DNA of 32,301 bases from an uncultured Collinsella sp. GTDB taxonomy: Bacteria > Actinomycetota > Coriobacteriia > Coriobacteriales > Coriobacteriaceae. The DNA lies in NCBI GenBank assembly GCA_944321445.1, contig CALULJ010000026.1:1-32301 (forward strand). Reading direction: 5' to 3'. Made by a program: the position numbers and the translations under genes. Below, in pieces: positions 7,473 through 15,600 of this stretch; within the stretch, counting starts at the first letter, position 1, and every line of letters begins with the position of its first letter. The notes under the pieces were generated by a model. It searched no databases. It saw nothing but the letters and a program-made list of their open reading frames with translations, and had not been told where the DNA came from.

Positions 7473-8543
7473 GTGGAGCTCATCCGCATCTTCGCTACGC
7501 TTGCGATCGCCGTCGCCGGCTTTTTGATTGGACGGCGCGTCGGCATTCCCGTTCCCGCCATGATCGGCAGTATGCTCGCAGTCGCCCTCGTCAGCGCGTT
7601 CACGGGCTTTGCGCTCATGCCCACGCCCATCAAGATGATTTCACAAGGCATTTCCGGCGCGTTCATCGGCATGTCTATCACCCGACGCGACGTGCGCAAT
7701 CTTCCACATATGATCAAGCCGCTGAGCCTGCTGCTTATGATGCTCACCGCCAACACCATCGTGCTCGGCATCATCTTCCACATGTTCTTTGGCTGGGACC
7801 TTATGACCGGTCTGCTTTCGTGCGTCGCGGGCGGCGTGGCCGACATTTCGCTCATCGCCATGGACATGGATGCCGACGCGAGCACCGTCGCCATTATGCA
7901 GACGGTGCGCCTGGCCAGTGTGCTGGCCATTTTCCCCAGCTGGATCGCCTTTATGACCAAGGATATGGGCGAGGTGGAACACGAGCCGCTCGACATGACG
8001 ATCGAGCCCAGCAATACCGTGCTCGACCGGATTATTTGCACGCCGCGCCGCAAGCTTGTGTTCACACTAGCGGTGAGCGTGCTGGGCGGCGTGACCGGCT
8101 ACCTGTCTGGCGTTCCTGCGGGTGCGCTGCTGTTTTCGCTTGTGGCTATCGGAGCGCTCAACATCTTTACCGACGCCTGCTCCATGCCCATGACTATCAA
8201 GCGCACCGCGCAGGTGCTGGCGGGCAGCCTCGTAGGCTCGACGGTAACGCCCGAGACCATCGCGCACCTGGGGTCGATTGTGGGCCCGCTCATCATCATG
8301 ATGATCATGTACATGCTCGTGAACTTCGTGTTCTCGTTCATCGTGAGCAAAACGGGCATGCTCGACATGCGCAGCGCGCTGTTTGCCTCGTCGCCGGGCG
8401 GCGCGAGCGACATGGCGCTCATCGCGGCCGATTTGGGGGCGGACCTTACCAAGATCGCGTCGCTGCAGATTCCGCGCGCCATCTACGCTGCCGGCATCAT
8501 GCCGCAGGTGGCGCTGCTGGTCGTACACCTTCTGGACGCATAG
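7473..8543 (+). CDS. AbrB-family integral membrane protein (PF05145-like), possible organic-acid transporter
   Basis: This very hydrophobic 356-residue protein has roughly ten membrane segments and an internal duplication. LLSCVAGGVADISLIAMDMDAD (residues 114-135) matches LFASSPGGASDMALIAADLGAD (303-324), and each carries a GG-x-[AS]-D motif within a membrane-proximal segment. This two-repeat design is typical of the AbrB family, whose biochemical role is not established and which is often mislabelled as an ammonia monooxygenase. The start is GTG at 7473 after GGGGGAA. Its position directly after the citrate lyase genes, and the shared upstream motif, suggest movement of citrate or one of its products. 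That is inference. No CitS, CitM or CitT-type carrier is present in the window. Confidence 0.85.
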   Translation: MELIRIFATLAIAVAGFLIGRRVGIPVPAMIGSMLAVALVSAFTGFALMPTPIKMISQGISGAFIGMSITRRDVRNLPHMIKPLSLLLMMLTANTIVLGIIFHMFFGWDLMTGLLSCVAGGVADISLIAMDMDADASTVAIMQTVRLASVLAIFPSWIAFMTKDMGEVEHEPLDMTIEPSNTVLDRIICTPRRKLVFTLAVSVLGGVTGYLSGVPAGALLFSLVAIGALNIFTDACSMPMTIKRTAQVLAGSLVGSTVTPETIAHLGSIVGPLIIMMIMYMLVNFVFSFIVSKTGMLDMRSALFASSPGGASDMALIAADLGADLTKIASLQIPRAIYAAGIMPQVALLVVHLLDA

Positions 8544-8594
8544 CGCTTGGGGGCGGCACGGGCGGGCTGTTTTGTCCCCTGCCGCGGCGGCAAG

Positions 8595-8673
8595 CCTGTC
8601 CCAGGAGGAGACAAAATGTCCCCTGGGACCCCCGTCCCCAATGGGGACAAAAATGGCCTCCGGGGAGGCCATT
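8595..8673. repeat. GGGGACGGGGG-family repeat with terminator-like hairpin
   Basis: The stretch carries CCTGTCCCA, GACAAAATGTCCCC, ACCCCCGTCCCCA and GGGGACAAAAATGG. It ends in the hairpin AATGGCCTCC-GG-GGAGGCCATT at 8652-8673. The arrangement recurs at 26036-26130. It lies between the convergent AbrB-family and kinase-like genes and can end transcription from both sides. Confidence 0.7.
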
Positions 8674-8682
8674 GAGTTGCGG

Positions 8683-9390
8683 CTACAGGCGGCCGAGTTC
8701 GCGCATCTTCACCTTGTAGGCGGCGGCGATGATGTCCGCGGTGCCTTCCACGCCGAACAGGGCGCGATTGACCACGAGATCCTTGTTCTGGCGCAGCTTG
8801 GCCTTGCCGGCGGAGTAGCGCTTGTAGAACAGCTCACGGTTGCGCTGCATCTTCTTGATGCGCTTTTCGGCCTGCGACTCGGTGATGCCGCGGCGCTTGC
8901 ACACGATCTCGACGCGCTCCTCGAGCGGGGCGGTCACGTAGACGCAGATGAGGTTGGGGTTGTCGCGCAGGATGTAGTCGGACAGGCGTCCGATGATGAT
9001 GCACGACTCGCTGGAGCCCACATCCAAAATGACCTGCTTGAGGTTCTCGAACAGCGTGTCCGCCATGGTGCGAGAATCGAAGCGGTCCGGCAGGAACGCC
9101 ATCATCTCCGCCGCGACGGTCTCGTCGTAGGGCGCCACCATGTCGACCACGGTGTCGGAGCGACGCGCCGCGCGGATGAGCAGCTCGTTGTCGTACAGGG
9201 GAATCCCCAGGCGCTCCTGCAGCGCGATGCCGATCTCGTGGGCATCGGTGCCGTACTCGCGCGCGATGGTGATCACCACGGGGTACTCCGGGTCGCCCTC
9301 CTCGGTGGGGGCGCCCAGATTCTTGTTGTTGTAGAGGTCCTGAGCCAGGAGCTTGGAAACGTCCCGCTTCTTCTTGCTCGAATCTGGCAT
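8683..9390 (-). CDS. Cytidylate-kinase-like family protein (Cytidylate_kin2-like)
   Basis: This 235-residue protein matches the cytidylate-kinase-like family by ITIAREYGTDAHEIGIALQ (40-58), LGIPLYDNELLIRAA, CIIIGRLSDYILRD and a basic lid region (KRRGITESQAEKRIKKMQRNRELFYKRY). Relatives usually read REYGSGGREIG at the nucleotide loop; here two glycines are replaced (GTDAH), so phosphate binding may be altered. About 35 charged residues precede the core. It starts 48 bp after the second permease of the acidic amino-acid importer, with GGAAGG before the ATG, so it looks like the last gene of that operon. Substrate and role are unknown. It is not the housekeeping cmk. Confidence 0.8.
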   Translation of the reverse strand: MPDSSKKKRDVSKLLAQDLYNNKNLGAPTEEGDPEYPVVITIAREYGTDAHEIGIALQERLGIPLYDNELLIRAARRSDTVVDMVAPYDETVAAEMMAFLPDRFDSRTMADTLFENLKQVILDVGSSESCIIIGRLSDYILRDNPNLICVYVTAPLEERVEIVCKRRGITESQAEKRIKKMQRNRELFYKRYSAGKAKLRQNKDLVVNRALFGVEGTADIIAAAYKVKMRELGRL

Positions 9391-9438
9391 GGTTGGCCTT
9401 CCAATCTGCCGGGCGCTACCCAGCCGCTCGAAGATGCG

Positions 9439-10086
9439 CTACGCAGCGACCACACGGCGCTGGTAGGCGCGTACGATCAGCGAAATACCGAAGTTCAACA
9501 CGAAGTATAGCAAGAATACAAAACCGTACAGCAGCAGCACCTGCGAAAGGTCGCTCGTGTAGCCCATGACGACCTTCGCGGAGAACATGAACTCCATGAC
9601 GTTGATGCCGGCGAGGTACGAAGAGTCCTTGATAACCGTCGTGCACTGCGAGAACAGCGCGGGGATGATGGTCTTGAACGTTTGCGGCAGGATGATGAGG
9701 CGCATGCTGGCAAAGAAGCCGAAGCCCTGCGACTTGGCCGCCTCGAACTGGCTCTTGGGGATGGAATTCAGACCGCCGCGGATGATCTCGGCCATGACGG
9801 CGGAGGTGAAGATGGTGAACGCAAGCACCGAGATGAAGATGTCGCTGCCCTTGACCGTGAAGTAGATGAAGAGGATCCACAGCAGGTTGGGCGTGCAGCG
9901 GAACAGCTCGATGTAGGCGCTGACCAGCCACTTGAAGGGGCTCAGCTTGCCCACGCAGTACTGCTTGACGAGTGCGAGCACCGTGCCCAGGATGACCGAG
10001 AAGATAATGGCCAGGATCGAGATCTCGATGGTCTTGAGGAAGCCGGCCATGATAAAGGAAACGTTTGCCGGGGTAAAGATCTCCAT
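9439..10086 (-). CDS. Amino-acid ABC transporter permease (HisM/GlnP type), second of pair
   Basis: This 215-residue inner-membrane permease belongs to the polar amino-acid uptake family. The cytoplasmic EAA loop is visible (EIIRGGLNSIPKSQFEAAKSQG, cut here before its FGFF segment) and ends in ILPQTFKTIIP, the ATPase contact. It has about five membrane helices. It follows the other permease after only 3 bp, so the two are translated together and probably form a heterodimeric channel. The partners are the ATPase at 12010-12741 and the binding protein at 10992-11864. Confidence 0.92.
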   Translation of the reverse strand: MEIFTPANVSFIMAGFLKTIEISILAIIFSVILGTVLALVKQYCVGKLSPFKWLVSAYIELFRCTPNLLWILFIYFTVKGSDIFISVLAFTIFTSAVMAEIIRGGLNSIPKSQFEAAKSQGFGFFASMRLIILPQTFKTIIPALFSQCTTVIKDSSYLAGINVMEFMFSAKVVMGYTSDLSQVLLLYGFVFLLYFVLNFGISLIVRAYQRRVVAA

Positions 10087-10089
10087 GCG

Positions 10090-10842
10090 TTACGCCTCCT
10101 TTGCGGGCTCGGGGGCGGGGGTGATGCCCGGGATGTTCTTGGCGCGCGGACGACGCTTGGAGCGGCGCTCGAGCCACTGGACCAGGATGGCCAGTGGGAA
10201 GCAGATGATGAAGTACAGCACGCAGGCCATGATGTAGCCCTGCAGGTAGCCGTAGGTCGACACGAAGTTGTCCGCGTTGTACATGAGGTCGCCGCCAGCG
10301 ATGAGCGCGAGCACCGAGGTGTTCTTCACGAGGTTCAGCGCCTGGTTGCACAGCGGCGGCAGAATAACCTTGAAGGTCTGCGGCAGGATGATGTAGATGT
10401 AGGACTGCACGCGGGTGAAGCCCTGCGAAAGCGCCGCCTCCATCTGGCCGCGGGGCACGGACTCGATGCCCGTGCGGATGACCTCGGAAATGTAGGCCGC
10501 GTGATACAGGCCGACGCCGAGCGCGCCGATGGCAAAGGCCGACAGGCGCACGGGGCTTTCGGCGCCCGTGATCATCTGCAGCACGCGCGGACCGGCCATG
10601 TAGTAGAAGAAGACCTGTACCGGCAGCGGTGTGTTCTGGAAGAACTCAACGTAGATGCGGCTGATGAGTCGCAGCACGCGCGAACGCGTTGTCGAGAAGA
10701 CGCCCAAGATGGTGCCCAGCACGAGCGAGATCAGCAAGCCGGCAACGACCACCTGCAGGGTGAAGGCAAAGCCCTCCCACAGCGCAGGCATCTCCGCCAT
10801 CGTGATCTCCCAACGCTTGGCGTCTAGCAGCCCGTCGAGCAT
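10090..10842 (-). CDS. Amino-acid ABC transporter permease (HisQ/GlnP type), first of pair
   Basis: This 250-residue permease has an N-terminal hydrophobic helix (WEGFAFTLQVVVAGLLISLVLG) and an EAA loop EVIRTGIESVPRGQMEAALS followed by ILPQTFKVILPPL. The ATG at 10842 is preferred because AAAGGAGAGAT precedes it; an in-frame ATG five codons earlier is inside the ribosome site. The C-terminus is long and basic (ERRSKRRPRAKNIPG...EPAKEA). It is separated from the binding-protein gene by 149 bp that contain a strong hairpin. Confidence 0.92.
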   Translation of the reverse strand: MLDGLLDAKRWEITMAEMPALWEGFAFTLQVVVAGLLISLVLGTILGVFSTTRSRVLRLISRIYVEFFQNTPLPVQVFFYYMAGPRVLQMITGAESPVRLSAFAIGALGVGLYHAAYISEVIRTGIESVPRGQMEAALSQGFTRVQSYIYIILPQTFKVILPPLCNQALNLVKNTSVLALIAGGDLMYNADNFVSTYGYLQGYIMACVLYFIICFPLAILVQWLERRSKRRPRAKNIPGITPAPEPAKEA

Positions 10843-10941
10843 ATCTCTCCTTTCCAATCTGTCTCAAGATGAGACCGGTGCGCAGTGAAGCAAGCGCACG
10901 GGCATGATTCCCACGAACCAGCCTTGTCTGAAGACAACACA

Positions 10942-10971
10942 GGGGCGGACGTCTTTTTCGGCGTCCGCCCC
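10942..10971. terminator. Intra-operon hairpin between binding-protein and permease genes
   Basis: GGGGCGGACG and CGTCCGCCCC form a 10 bp GC stem around a T-rich loop, 20 bp after the binding-protein stop. There is no strong T-run on the minus strand. It probably acts as partial attenuation or 3'-end protection that makes binding protein more abundant than permease. A comparable hairpin follows the binding-protein gene of the second importer at 19688. Confidence 0.6.
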
Positions 10972-10991
10972 GCAGTAGCTATCGGCTACGA

Positions 10992-11864
10992 TTAGGCGCT
11001 CGCGCCCAGCCAGGTGGTGATCTCCTCGTCCATCCAGCCGTCATCGAGCAGCGAGGTAACGGTCTCCTCGACGACGTCGGACAGGTCGGAGCCCTTCTTG
11101 GTGGCGATGCCGTAGTCCTGCGTGCCGAACTCGATGTCGGGCTGGACGAGCTCCTTCTGGTCGTTCATATAGGTGTTCAGCGTGGAGCGGTCCATGGCGA
11201 AGGCGTCGATGTTGCCGGACTCGAGCGCGGAGTTGATGGACGGGTAGTCCGGGTACTCCTTGAACTCGGGCGTGGCGTCGATGCCCTTCTCCTCGAACAT
11301 GGTGAGGATGGCGTCCTTGGTGGTGGAACCCTGGGACACGCCGATGATCTTGCCGTCGAAGTCGGCCATCTCGGCGATGCCGGAGGACTTCATGACCATG
11401 ATGCCCACGGAGTCGGTGCGGTAGGACGTGGAGAAGTCCCAGTCCTCCTCACGCTCGGGCGTGATGGTATAGGTGGCGCACACGATGTCGAGGGAGTCGT
11501 TGTCGATGAGCGGACCGCGGGTCTTGGGGGTCACGGTCGTGAACTCGCAGAGCTTCTTCTCCTTGGCCTCGTCGTAGGAAACGCCCAGGACCGCCGCGGC
11601 GACCTGGTAGCATAGGTCGATCTCGAGGCCCTCGTACTCGTTGGTCTCGGTGTTCAGATAGCCATAGCCAAGCACGTCGGCCTTGACGCCGCAGTTGAGT
11701 TTGCCGCGGGCCTTGATGGCCTCGACCTTGGAGTCGGAGCTGCCGCCGGTGGAGCCGGCGCCGGTGTCGCTGCCGCCGCAGCCGGAAAGCGCGCTCGCGC
11801 CAGCAGCTGCCACGATGCCGAGACCGCAAACCTGCAGGAAATTGCGACGAGAGATGTTCTTCAT
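10992..11864 (-). CDS. PEB1-like acidic amino-acid binding lipoprotein (Tat-exported)
   Basis: This 290-residue family-3 solute-binding protein has an SRRNFL twin-arginine signal (residues 5-10), a hydrophobic stretch and a lipobox LSGC ending at Cys29. That predicts Tat export and lipid anchoring on the outer face of the membrane. The mature part resembles Campylobacter PEB1 (aspartate/glutamate binding) in KTRGPLIDNDSLDIVCATYTITPERE and FKEYPDYPSINSALESGNIDAFAMDRS. Aspartate/glutamate uptake is therefore the best guess. The ATG at 11864 follows GGAAGGGG; a longer frame exists upstream but lacks a ribosome site and would bury the signal peptide. Confidence 0.9.
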   Translation of the reverse strand: MKNISRRNFLQVCGLGIVAAAGASALSGCGGSDTGAGSTGGSSDSKVEAIKARGKLNCGVKADVLGYGYLNTETNEYEGLEIDLCYQVAAAVLGVSYDEAKEKKLCEFTTVTPKTRGPLIDNDSLDIVCATYTITPEREEDWDFSTSYRTDSVGIMVMKSSGIAEMADFDGKIIGVSQGSTTKDAILTMFEEKGIDATPEFKEYPDYPSINSALESGNIDAFAMDRSTLNTYMNDQKELVQPDIEFGTQDYGIATKKGSDLSDVVEETVTSLLDDGWMDEEITTWLGASA

Positions 11865-12009
11865 AATCGGTACCCCTTCCAAATTCGGTACGGATATCGC
11901 CTGCTGCGGTTCGTGCTTACCGCAGGGGCAGCAAAAGATGGGTGCGCGGATGGGCCGCGTGTGCGGGCGCCGGGCGCTTGGCACGTAGGCGCCGCTGGGT
12001 TTAGCGCGC

Positions 12010-12741
12010 TTAGTGCAGGATCTTGTTGAGGAAGTCCTGGCAGCGCGGGTTTTGCGGGTTGGTGAAGAAGTGCTCCGGGGTGCCCTCCTCCAAGATCTGG
12101 CCGTCGTCCATGAAGATGACGCGGTCGGCGACCTGCTTGGCGAAGTTCATCTCGTGCGTGACGCAGACCATGGTGATGTTTTCCTGGGCGAGCTCGATCA
12201 TAACGTCGAGCACCTCCTGGATCATCTCCGGGTCGAGGGCCGAGGTGGGCTCGTCGAACAGGATGATAGGCTGCTTGGTGCACATGGCGCGGGCGATGGC
12301 CACGCGCTGCTGTTGGCCGCCGGAGAGGTTCTGGGGATACTCACCCGCTTTTGCAGCCAAGCCGACGCGCTCGAGCGCGGCCATGGCGGCGCGGGTGGCC
12401 TCCTCTTTGCTCTTCTTCTGCAGCTTGATGGGTGCGAGGGTAAGGTTACCCAGCACCGTCATGTTGGGATACAGGTTGAACTGCTGGAACACCATGGAGC
12501 TGTACTTGCGGGCCATCTCCAGGTGGTTCTTCTTGGTCAGGGGGATGCCGTCGATGATGACCTCGCCGTTAGTGGGTTCCTCGAGGTAGTCGATGCAACG
12601 GATGAGCGTGGACTTGCCGGAGCCGGACGGTCCGATGACGACGAGCTTCTCGCCCGCCTTGACGGTCAGGTTGATGTCCTTCAGGACGTGCAAGTCGCCG
12701 AAGTACTTGTTCAGTCCGCGAATTTCGATCATATCGGCCAT
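12010..12741 (-). CDS. Polar amino-acid ABC transporter ATPase (GlnQ/PEB1C type)
   Basis: This 243-residue cytoplasmic ATPase drives the acidic amino-acid importer. Walker A is GPSGSGKST (37-45), the signature LSGGQQQR (139-146), Walker B IILFDEP (159-165) with the catalytic Glu, and the switch His196 is in VTHEM. The ATG at 12741 follows GAAGGAGAGGAA. It is the first gene of a five-gene unit (ATPase, binding protein, two permeases, kinase-like). ATPase-first order is less common than binding-protein-first order. Confidence 0.95.
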   Translation of the reverse strand: MADMIEIRGLNKYFGDLHVLKDINLTVKAGEKLVVIGPSGSGKSTLIRCIDYLEEPTNGEVIIDGIPLTKKNHLEMARKYSSMVFQQFNLYPNMTVLGNLTLAPIKLQKKSKEEATRAAMAALERVGLAAKAGEYPQNLSGGQQQRVAIARAMCTKQPIILFDEPTSALDPEMIQEVLDVMIELAQENITMVCVTHEMNFAKQVADRVIFMDDGQILEEGTPEHFFTNPQNPRCQDFLNKILH

Positions 12742-13160
12742 GAACGCGGTTCCTCTCCTTCGTCTGGACGGCTGCGTGTGTGGGAGACCCCGCCACCCGC
12801 GAACGGGCGGACACGACAGCTCGGCTCATACATTGTACGGTCGCGTGCGGAAGCGCCCTTATGCGTTGGCGCCCCGCAACGAGTCGGTAATCGAGCGTTT
12901 ACATGCGCTAGATAGTCTACCGCATGGGATATTCGATACCGGTGCGCACCCATGCGGCGGGTATGCACCTATGTACCCCGTTGGCGCACCATTATACACA
13001 CCAGCGTGGTGGAGCATTTGCAGGCACGATTCCGAAACAGTTTGGTTACCTTGGCTTTTGGCGGGCCATCGCGGAGGACGAAAAACATACAGGTTATACG
13101 CACAAATCGCATGATTTGATGCATTACGGGTGGTACAAAGGGATCGCTGATGCATACGGA
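12742..13160 (-). promoter_or_regulatory. Promoter and long leader region of the acidic amino-acid importer
   Basis: This 419 bp stretch has no gene. On the minus strand a perfect TATAAT lies at 12991-12996, which would give a leader of about 240 nt. Three related 10-mers (GGTGCGCACC 12941, GGTATGCACC 12960, TTGGCGCACC 12981, plus strand) are spaced 19 and 21 bp. A perfect 9 bp stem, CCGCATGGG / CCCATGCGG, joins 12920-12928 with 12949-12957. A leader-based or operator-array control is possible; the -35 box is weak. Confidence 0.4.
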
Positions 13161-13203
13161 AACGGGGCCGCTGCGGGTGGTTATGACCTGCAGCGGCCCC
13201 GTT
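13161..13203 (-). terminator. Terminator-like hairpin after the YqeY gene
   Basis: Two perfect 14 bp arms (AACGGGGCCGCTGC and complement) flank a 15 nt loop, 44 bp beyond the stop at 13248. The tail has only a short T-run (GTTTCC). Confidence 0.65.
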
Positions 13204-13247
13204 ATGCTTGGGCTGTATGCGCAGCGGCGCCGCCGTGTTTGGCTCGG

Positions 13248-13691
13248 TTACGCCAGGCGGGCGCCGACCTCCTTGGCAGCCATGGGCTTGTCGAAGTTGC
13301 CGCCCGTAGCCTTGCCGAGGGCACCCATCACGCGGCCCATGTCCTTTTTGCTGGTGGCGCCGAGCTCGGCGATGGTCTGCTCGATGAGCTCGATCAGGGC
13401 GTCGCCGGTCACCTGCGCGGGCAGCAAGCTCTCGAGAATCTTAACCTGCTCGGTGAGGGTGTCGGTGCGCTCCTGGTTGTTGCCGGCCTTGATGGACATC
13501 TCCAGCGTCTCGCTCGTTTGCTTGATGAGGCGCTTGACCATGCTGTTGACGTCCTCTTCCGTGGCGTCGCGACGCTCGTTGACCTCGAGGTTTTTCACCT
13601 CGCCCATCACCTGACGGATGATGGACAGGCGCGTTTTGTCTTTGGCCTTCATGGCCGCGACCATTTCGCTGTGCAGCTCTTCGTTTGTCAT
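13248..13691 (-). CDS. GatB/YqeY-domain protein
   Basis: This 147-residue, helix-rich cytoplasmic protein of the YqeY family is related to the tRNA-binding tail of GatB and GlnRS. Typical stretches are LHSEMVAAMKAKDKTRLSIIRQVMGEVKN at the N-terminus, ERRDATEEDVNSMVKRLIKQ, and GATSKKDMGRVMGALGKA near the C-terminus. Length is usual for the family. AAGGAGCTGCAC precedes the ATG. It appears to be a single-gene unit between two hairpins. A role in tRNA amidation or charging is suggested for the family but not proven. Confidence 0.92.
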   Translation of the reverse strand: MTNEELHSEMVAAMKAKDKTRLSIIRQVMGEVKNLEVNERRDATEEDVNSMVKRLIKQTSETLEMSIKAGNNQERTDTLTEQVKILESLLPAQVTGDALIELIEQTIAELGATSKKDMGRVMGALGKATGGNFDKPMAAKEVGARLA

Positions 13692-13819
13692 GTGCAGCTC
13701 CTTGCTGGTTGTGTTGCGGGGTGTATGTGCGGGTTTTATTCTACCCGCCCGCGGCGCCGGGCGCGTGGAGTATGTCGTTGGAACGGCAGCGCGTGAGATC
13801 AGGGCAGTGGTTTCGCGCG

Positions 13820-13859
13820 AAAAGAAGCGCGGGCGAGGGATTGGATCCCCCGCCCGCGC
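13820..13859 (-). terminator. Rho-independent terminator of the foldase gene
   Basis: GCGCGGGCG-A-GGGAT pairs with ATCCC-C-CGCCCGCGC. On the minus strand the stem is followed by TTCTTTT. It lies 30 bp after the stop codon at 13889. Confidence 0.8.
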
Positions 13860-13888
13860 CCGGTGCGTTTGGCTATGTACCGGCGACG

Positions 13889-15103
13889 TTACTGCGCGCT
13901 GCCGGTGGAGGGCTCGATGCCGTCGAGGCTCACGTTGTAGGGGACGTCCTCGGGCATGGGGTTGATCTCGATGTCAGCCTTCTCCTTGTAGTCCTCCCAC
14001 CACGCGTCGTAGGCGGTGCTCTCCTCCTGGCTCTTCACCACGTTGGAGATGTAGTCCTGAATCTCCTGCGGCACACCGTCGAGCGAGCTGACCTCGCCGT
14101 CAACGTGGAAGTAGTCGGTGCACTTGATGATGTGGTAGCCATAGGTGGTCTCGACGATGCCGCTCACCTGGTCCTTCTGGAGGTTGGACAGGGCGTCTTG
14201 GTACTCGGTCACAAAGCTCGTGAGCTTGTCCCAGCCCACGTCGCCGCCGTCCTCCTTGGAGCCGGTGTCGTCGGAATACTGCTCGACCGCGTCCTCGAAG
14301 GACAGCTCGCCGGAGTTGATCTTGTCGAGCACCTCCTGGGCCTTGTTCTTGGCCTCTTCCTTCTCTTCATCGGTGGCGTCGGAGGCCACGGAGATGAGCA
14401 GGTTGGAGGAGCGGCGCGCGTCGTTGTAGGTGTCGAGGTTCTCGTTGAGGTAGCTCATGATGTCCTCGTCCGTGGGGTCGTCCACCGGCGCGACGGTTTC
14501 CTTGAGCTTATCGGTAGCGAGGCTGTTGCGCAGGCTCTCCTTGTAGGTGTCCTCGGTGTAGCCGTAGGAGGTGAGCTGCTCGACGAAGGCGTCCTCGCCG
14601 CCGGCGCTTTCGCAGGCGTTATTCCAAGCTTCCTCGACCTCCTCGTCGGAGACGGTGACGTCGTATTCGCTGATGGCGGCCTGCTGCAGGTACTGCTCGG
14701 CGTAGGAGTTGATGGTCTGCTCGCGGTAGGACTCGGGCGTGAGGCCGTTGTCGACCAGGTACTGCGCCCAGCTCTTCTCGCTGCCGTAACCGTAGGCGTT
14801 GCGGACGGACATGATCTGCTTGGTGATGGTGTCCTCGGTGATGTTGACGCCCTTCACCTTGGCGGCGACGCCGCCGGTGAGGTTGTACTCGTTGGGGTTC
14901 GCGACCTGGTTGAGGACGCCGGAGCACGCCATGGCGGTGACGGAGAGGAGCATGGCCAGGCAGCCGATGATCACGACGACGATCATGACGCCCTTGTGGA
15001 CCTTCTCCTTGCGGTCCTTGGTGGACTGCTTGCGCACGGGCTGCTTGCCCTCCTCTGGCTTAGGTGCGGGGTCGCGCTTGATGCGCGGGCTCTTGTTCAG
15101 CAT
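13889..15103 (-). CDS. Membrane-anchored parvulin-type peptidyl-prolyl isomerase (PrsA/SurA-like)
   Basis: This 404-residue extracytoplasmic foldase starts with a basic cytoplasmic segment (about residues 1-37) and one membrane helix (VMIVVVIIGCLAMLLSVTAMA, cut here, about 39-59). Cys60 follows in TAMAC, a poor lipobox, so it may be a signal anchor rather than a lipoprotein. A SurA_N-like helical domain spans about 75-225 and a rotamase domain about 231-331 (SSNLLISV, FEDAVEQYSDDTGSKEDGGDVGW, GIVETTYGYHIIKCTD). The ATG at 15103 follows GGAAAGGG. PrsA-type proteins help exported proteins fold outside the membrane. It is a single-gene unit with its own terminator. Confidence 0.9.
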   Translation of the reverse strand: MLNKSPRIKRDPAPKPEEGKQPVRKQSTKDRKEKVHKGVMIVVVIIGCLAMLLSVTAMACSGVLNQVANPNEYNLTGGVAAKVKGVNITEDTITKQIMSVRNAYGYGSEKSWAQYLVDNGLTPESYREQTINSYAEQYLQQAAISEYDVTVSDEEVEEAWNNACESAGGEDAFVEQLTSYGYTEDTYKESLRNSLATDKLKETVAPVDDPTDEDIMSYLNENLDTYNDARRSSNLLISVASDATDEEKEEAKNKAQEVLDKINSGELSFEDAVEQYSDDTGSKEDGGDVGWDKLTSFVTEYQDALSNLQKDQVSGIVETTYGYHIIKCTDYFHVDGEVSSLDGVPQEIQDYISNVVKSQEESTAYDAWWEDYKEKADIEINPMPEDVPYNVSLDGIEPSTGSAQ

Positions 15104-15294
15104 AGATGGCCCTTTCCGGTTATCGTTTGCTCGTTTCGCCGGCGTGGCGCGGGGCCACGCGGCGAAGAGGTGGTGGTAACGTGCAAAACTCTCCGTATTT
15201 TCGCACATGAGGGCGTCGGTCGACGTGAAAGCAGGCGATAACCACAGAGCGCATACGGGACGCGGGCTCGGTCGGGCGGGAATTTTGCGCGAAG

Positions 15295-15489
15295 TGGATA
15301 GAAATGTCGATTATGCATTAGTGAGGGTGCCTAACTACCTTGGTTTGGCGGCCGGTTGATGGCTCGGAGGCGGGTTCTGCGGCCGGATTTGGCTTACCTG
15401 GCCTCGTTTGGCGGCAGATCGGGGCCCGCGCGGGCTCGGATGCGGCTCCGGGGCGGGGTGCGAAAATGCATAATCGACATTTTTATCCA
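15295..15489. mobile_element. MITE-like element A bounded by TGTCGATTATGCATT inverted repeats
   Basis: The left end 15295-15319 (TGGATA, then ATGTCGATTATGCATT) and the right end 15465-15489 are inverted copies that differ at one or two positions. The element is 195 bp. The same ends bracket 22069-22294, but the interiors are unrelated. No coding sequence is seen inside. Mobility is inferred from repeat structure only. Confidence 0.6.
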
Positions 15490-15600
15490 AGTTGGCGGAA
15501 AACAGGTTCGGCCGGCAGGGCGAAGGGCGCCAGGATCTCGGCTTTCGGCGCCCGCCGGACGTTGCGGAGCGGGGCTCGGGGAGCCACGGGGCGGCGAGCT

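Noticed and set aside
8683..9390. Housekeeping cytidylate kinase (cmk)
   Set aside because: The canonical P-loop is missing and the sequence matches the cytidylate-kinase-like family rather than Cmk.
12920..12990. CRISPR-like spaced repeats GGTGCGCACC
   Set aside because: Repeats are only 10 bp, three in number and imperfect; spacers are about 10 bp and there are no cas genes.
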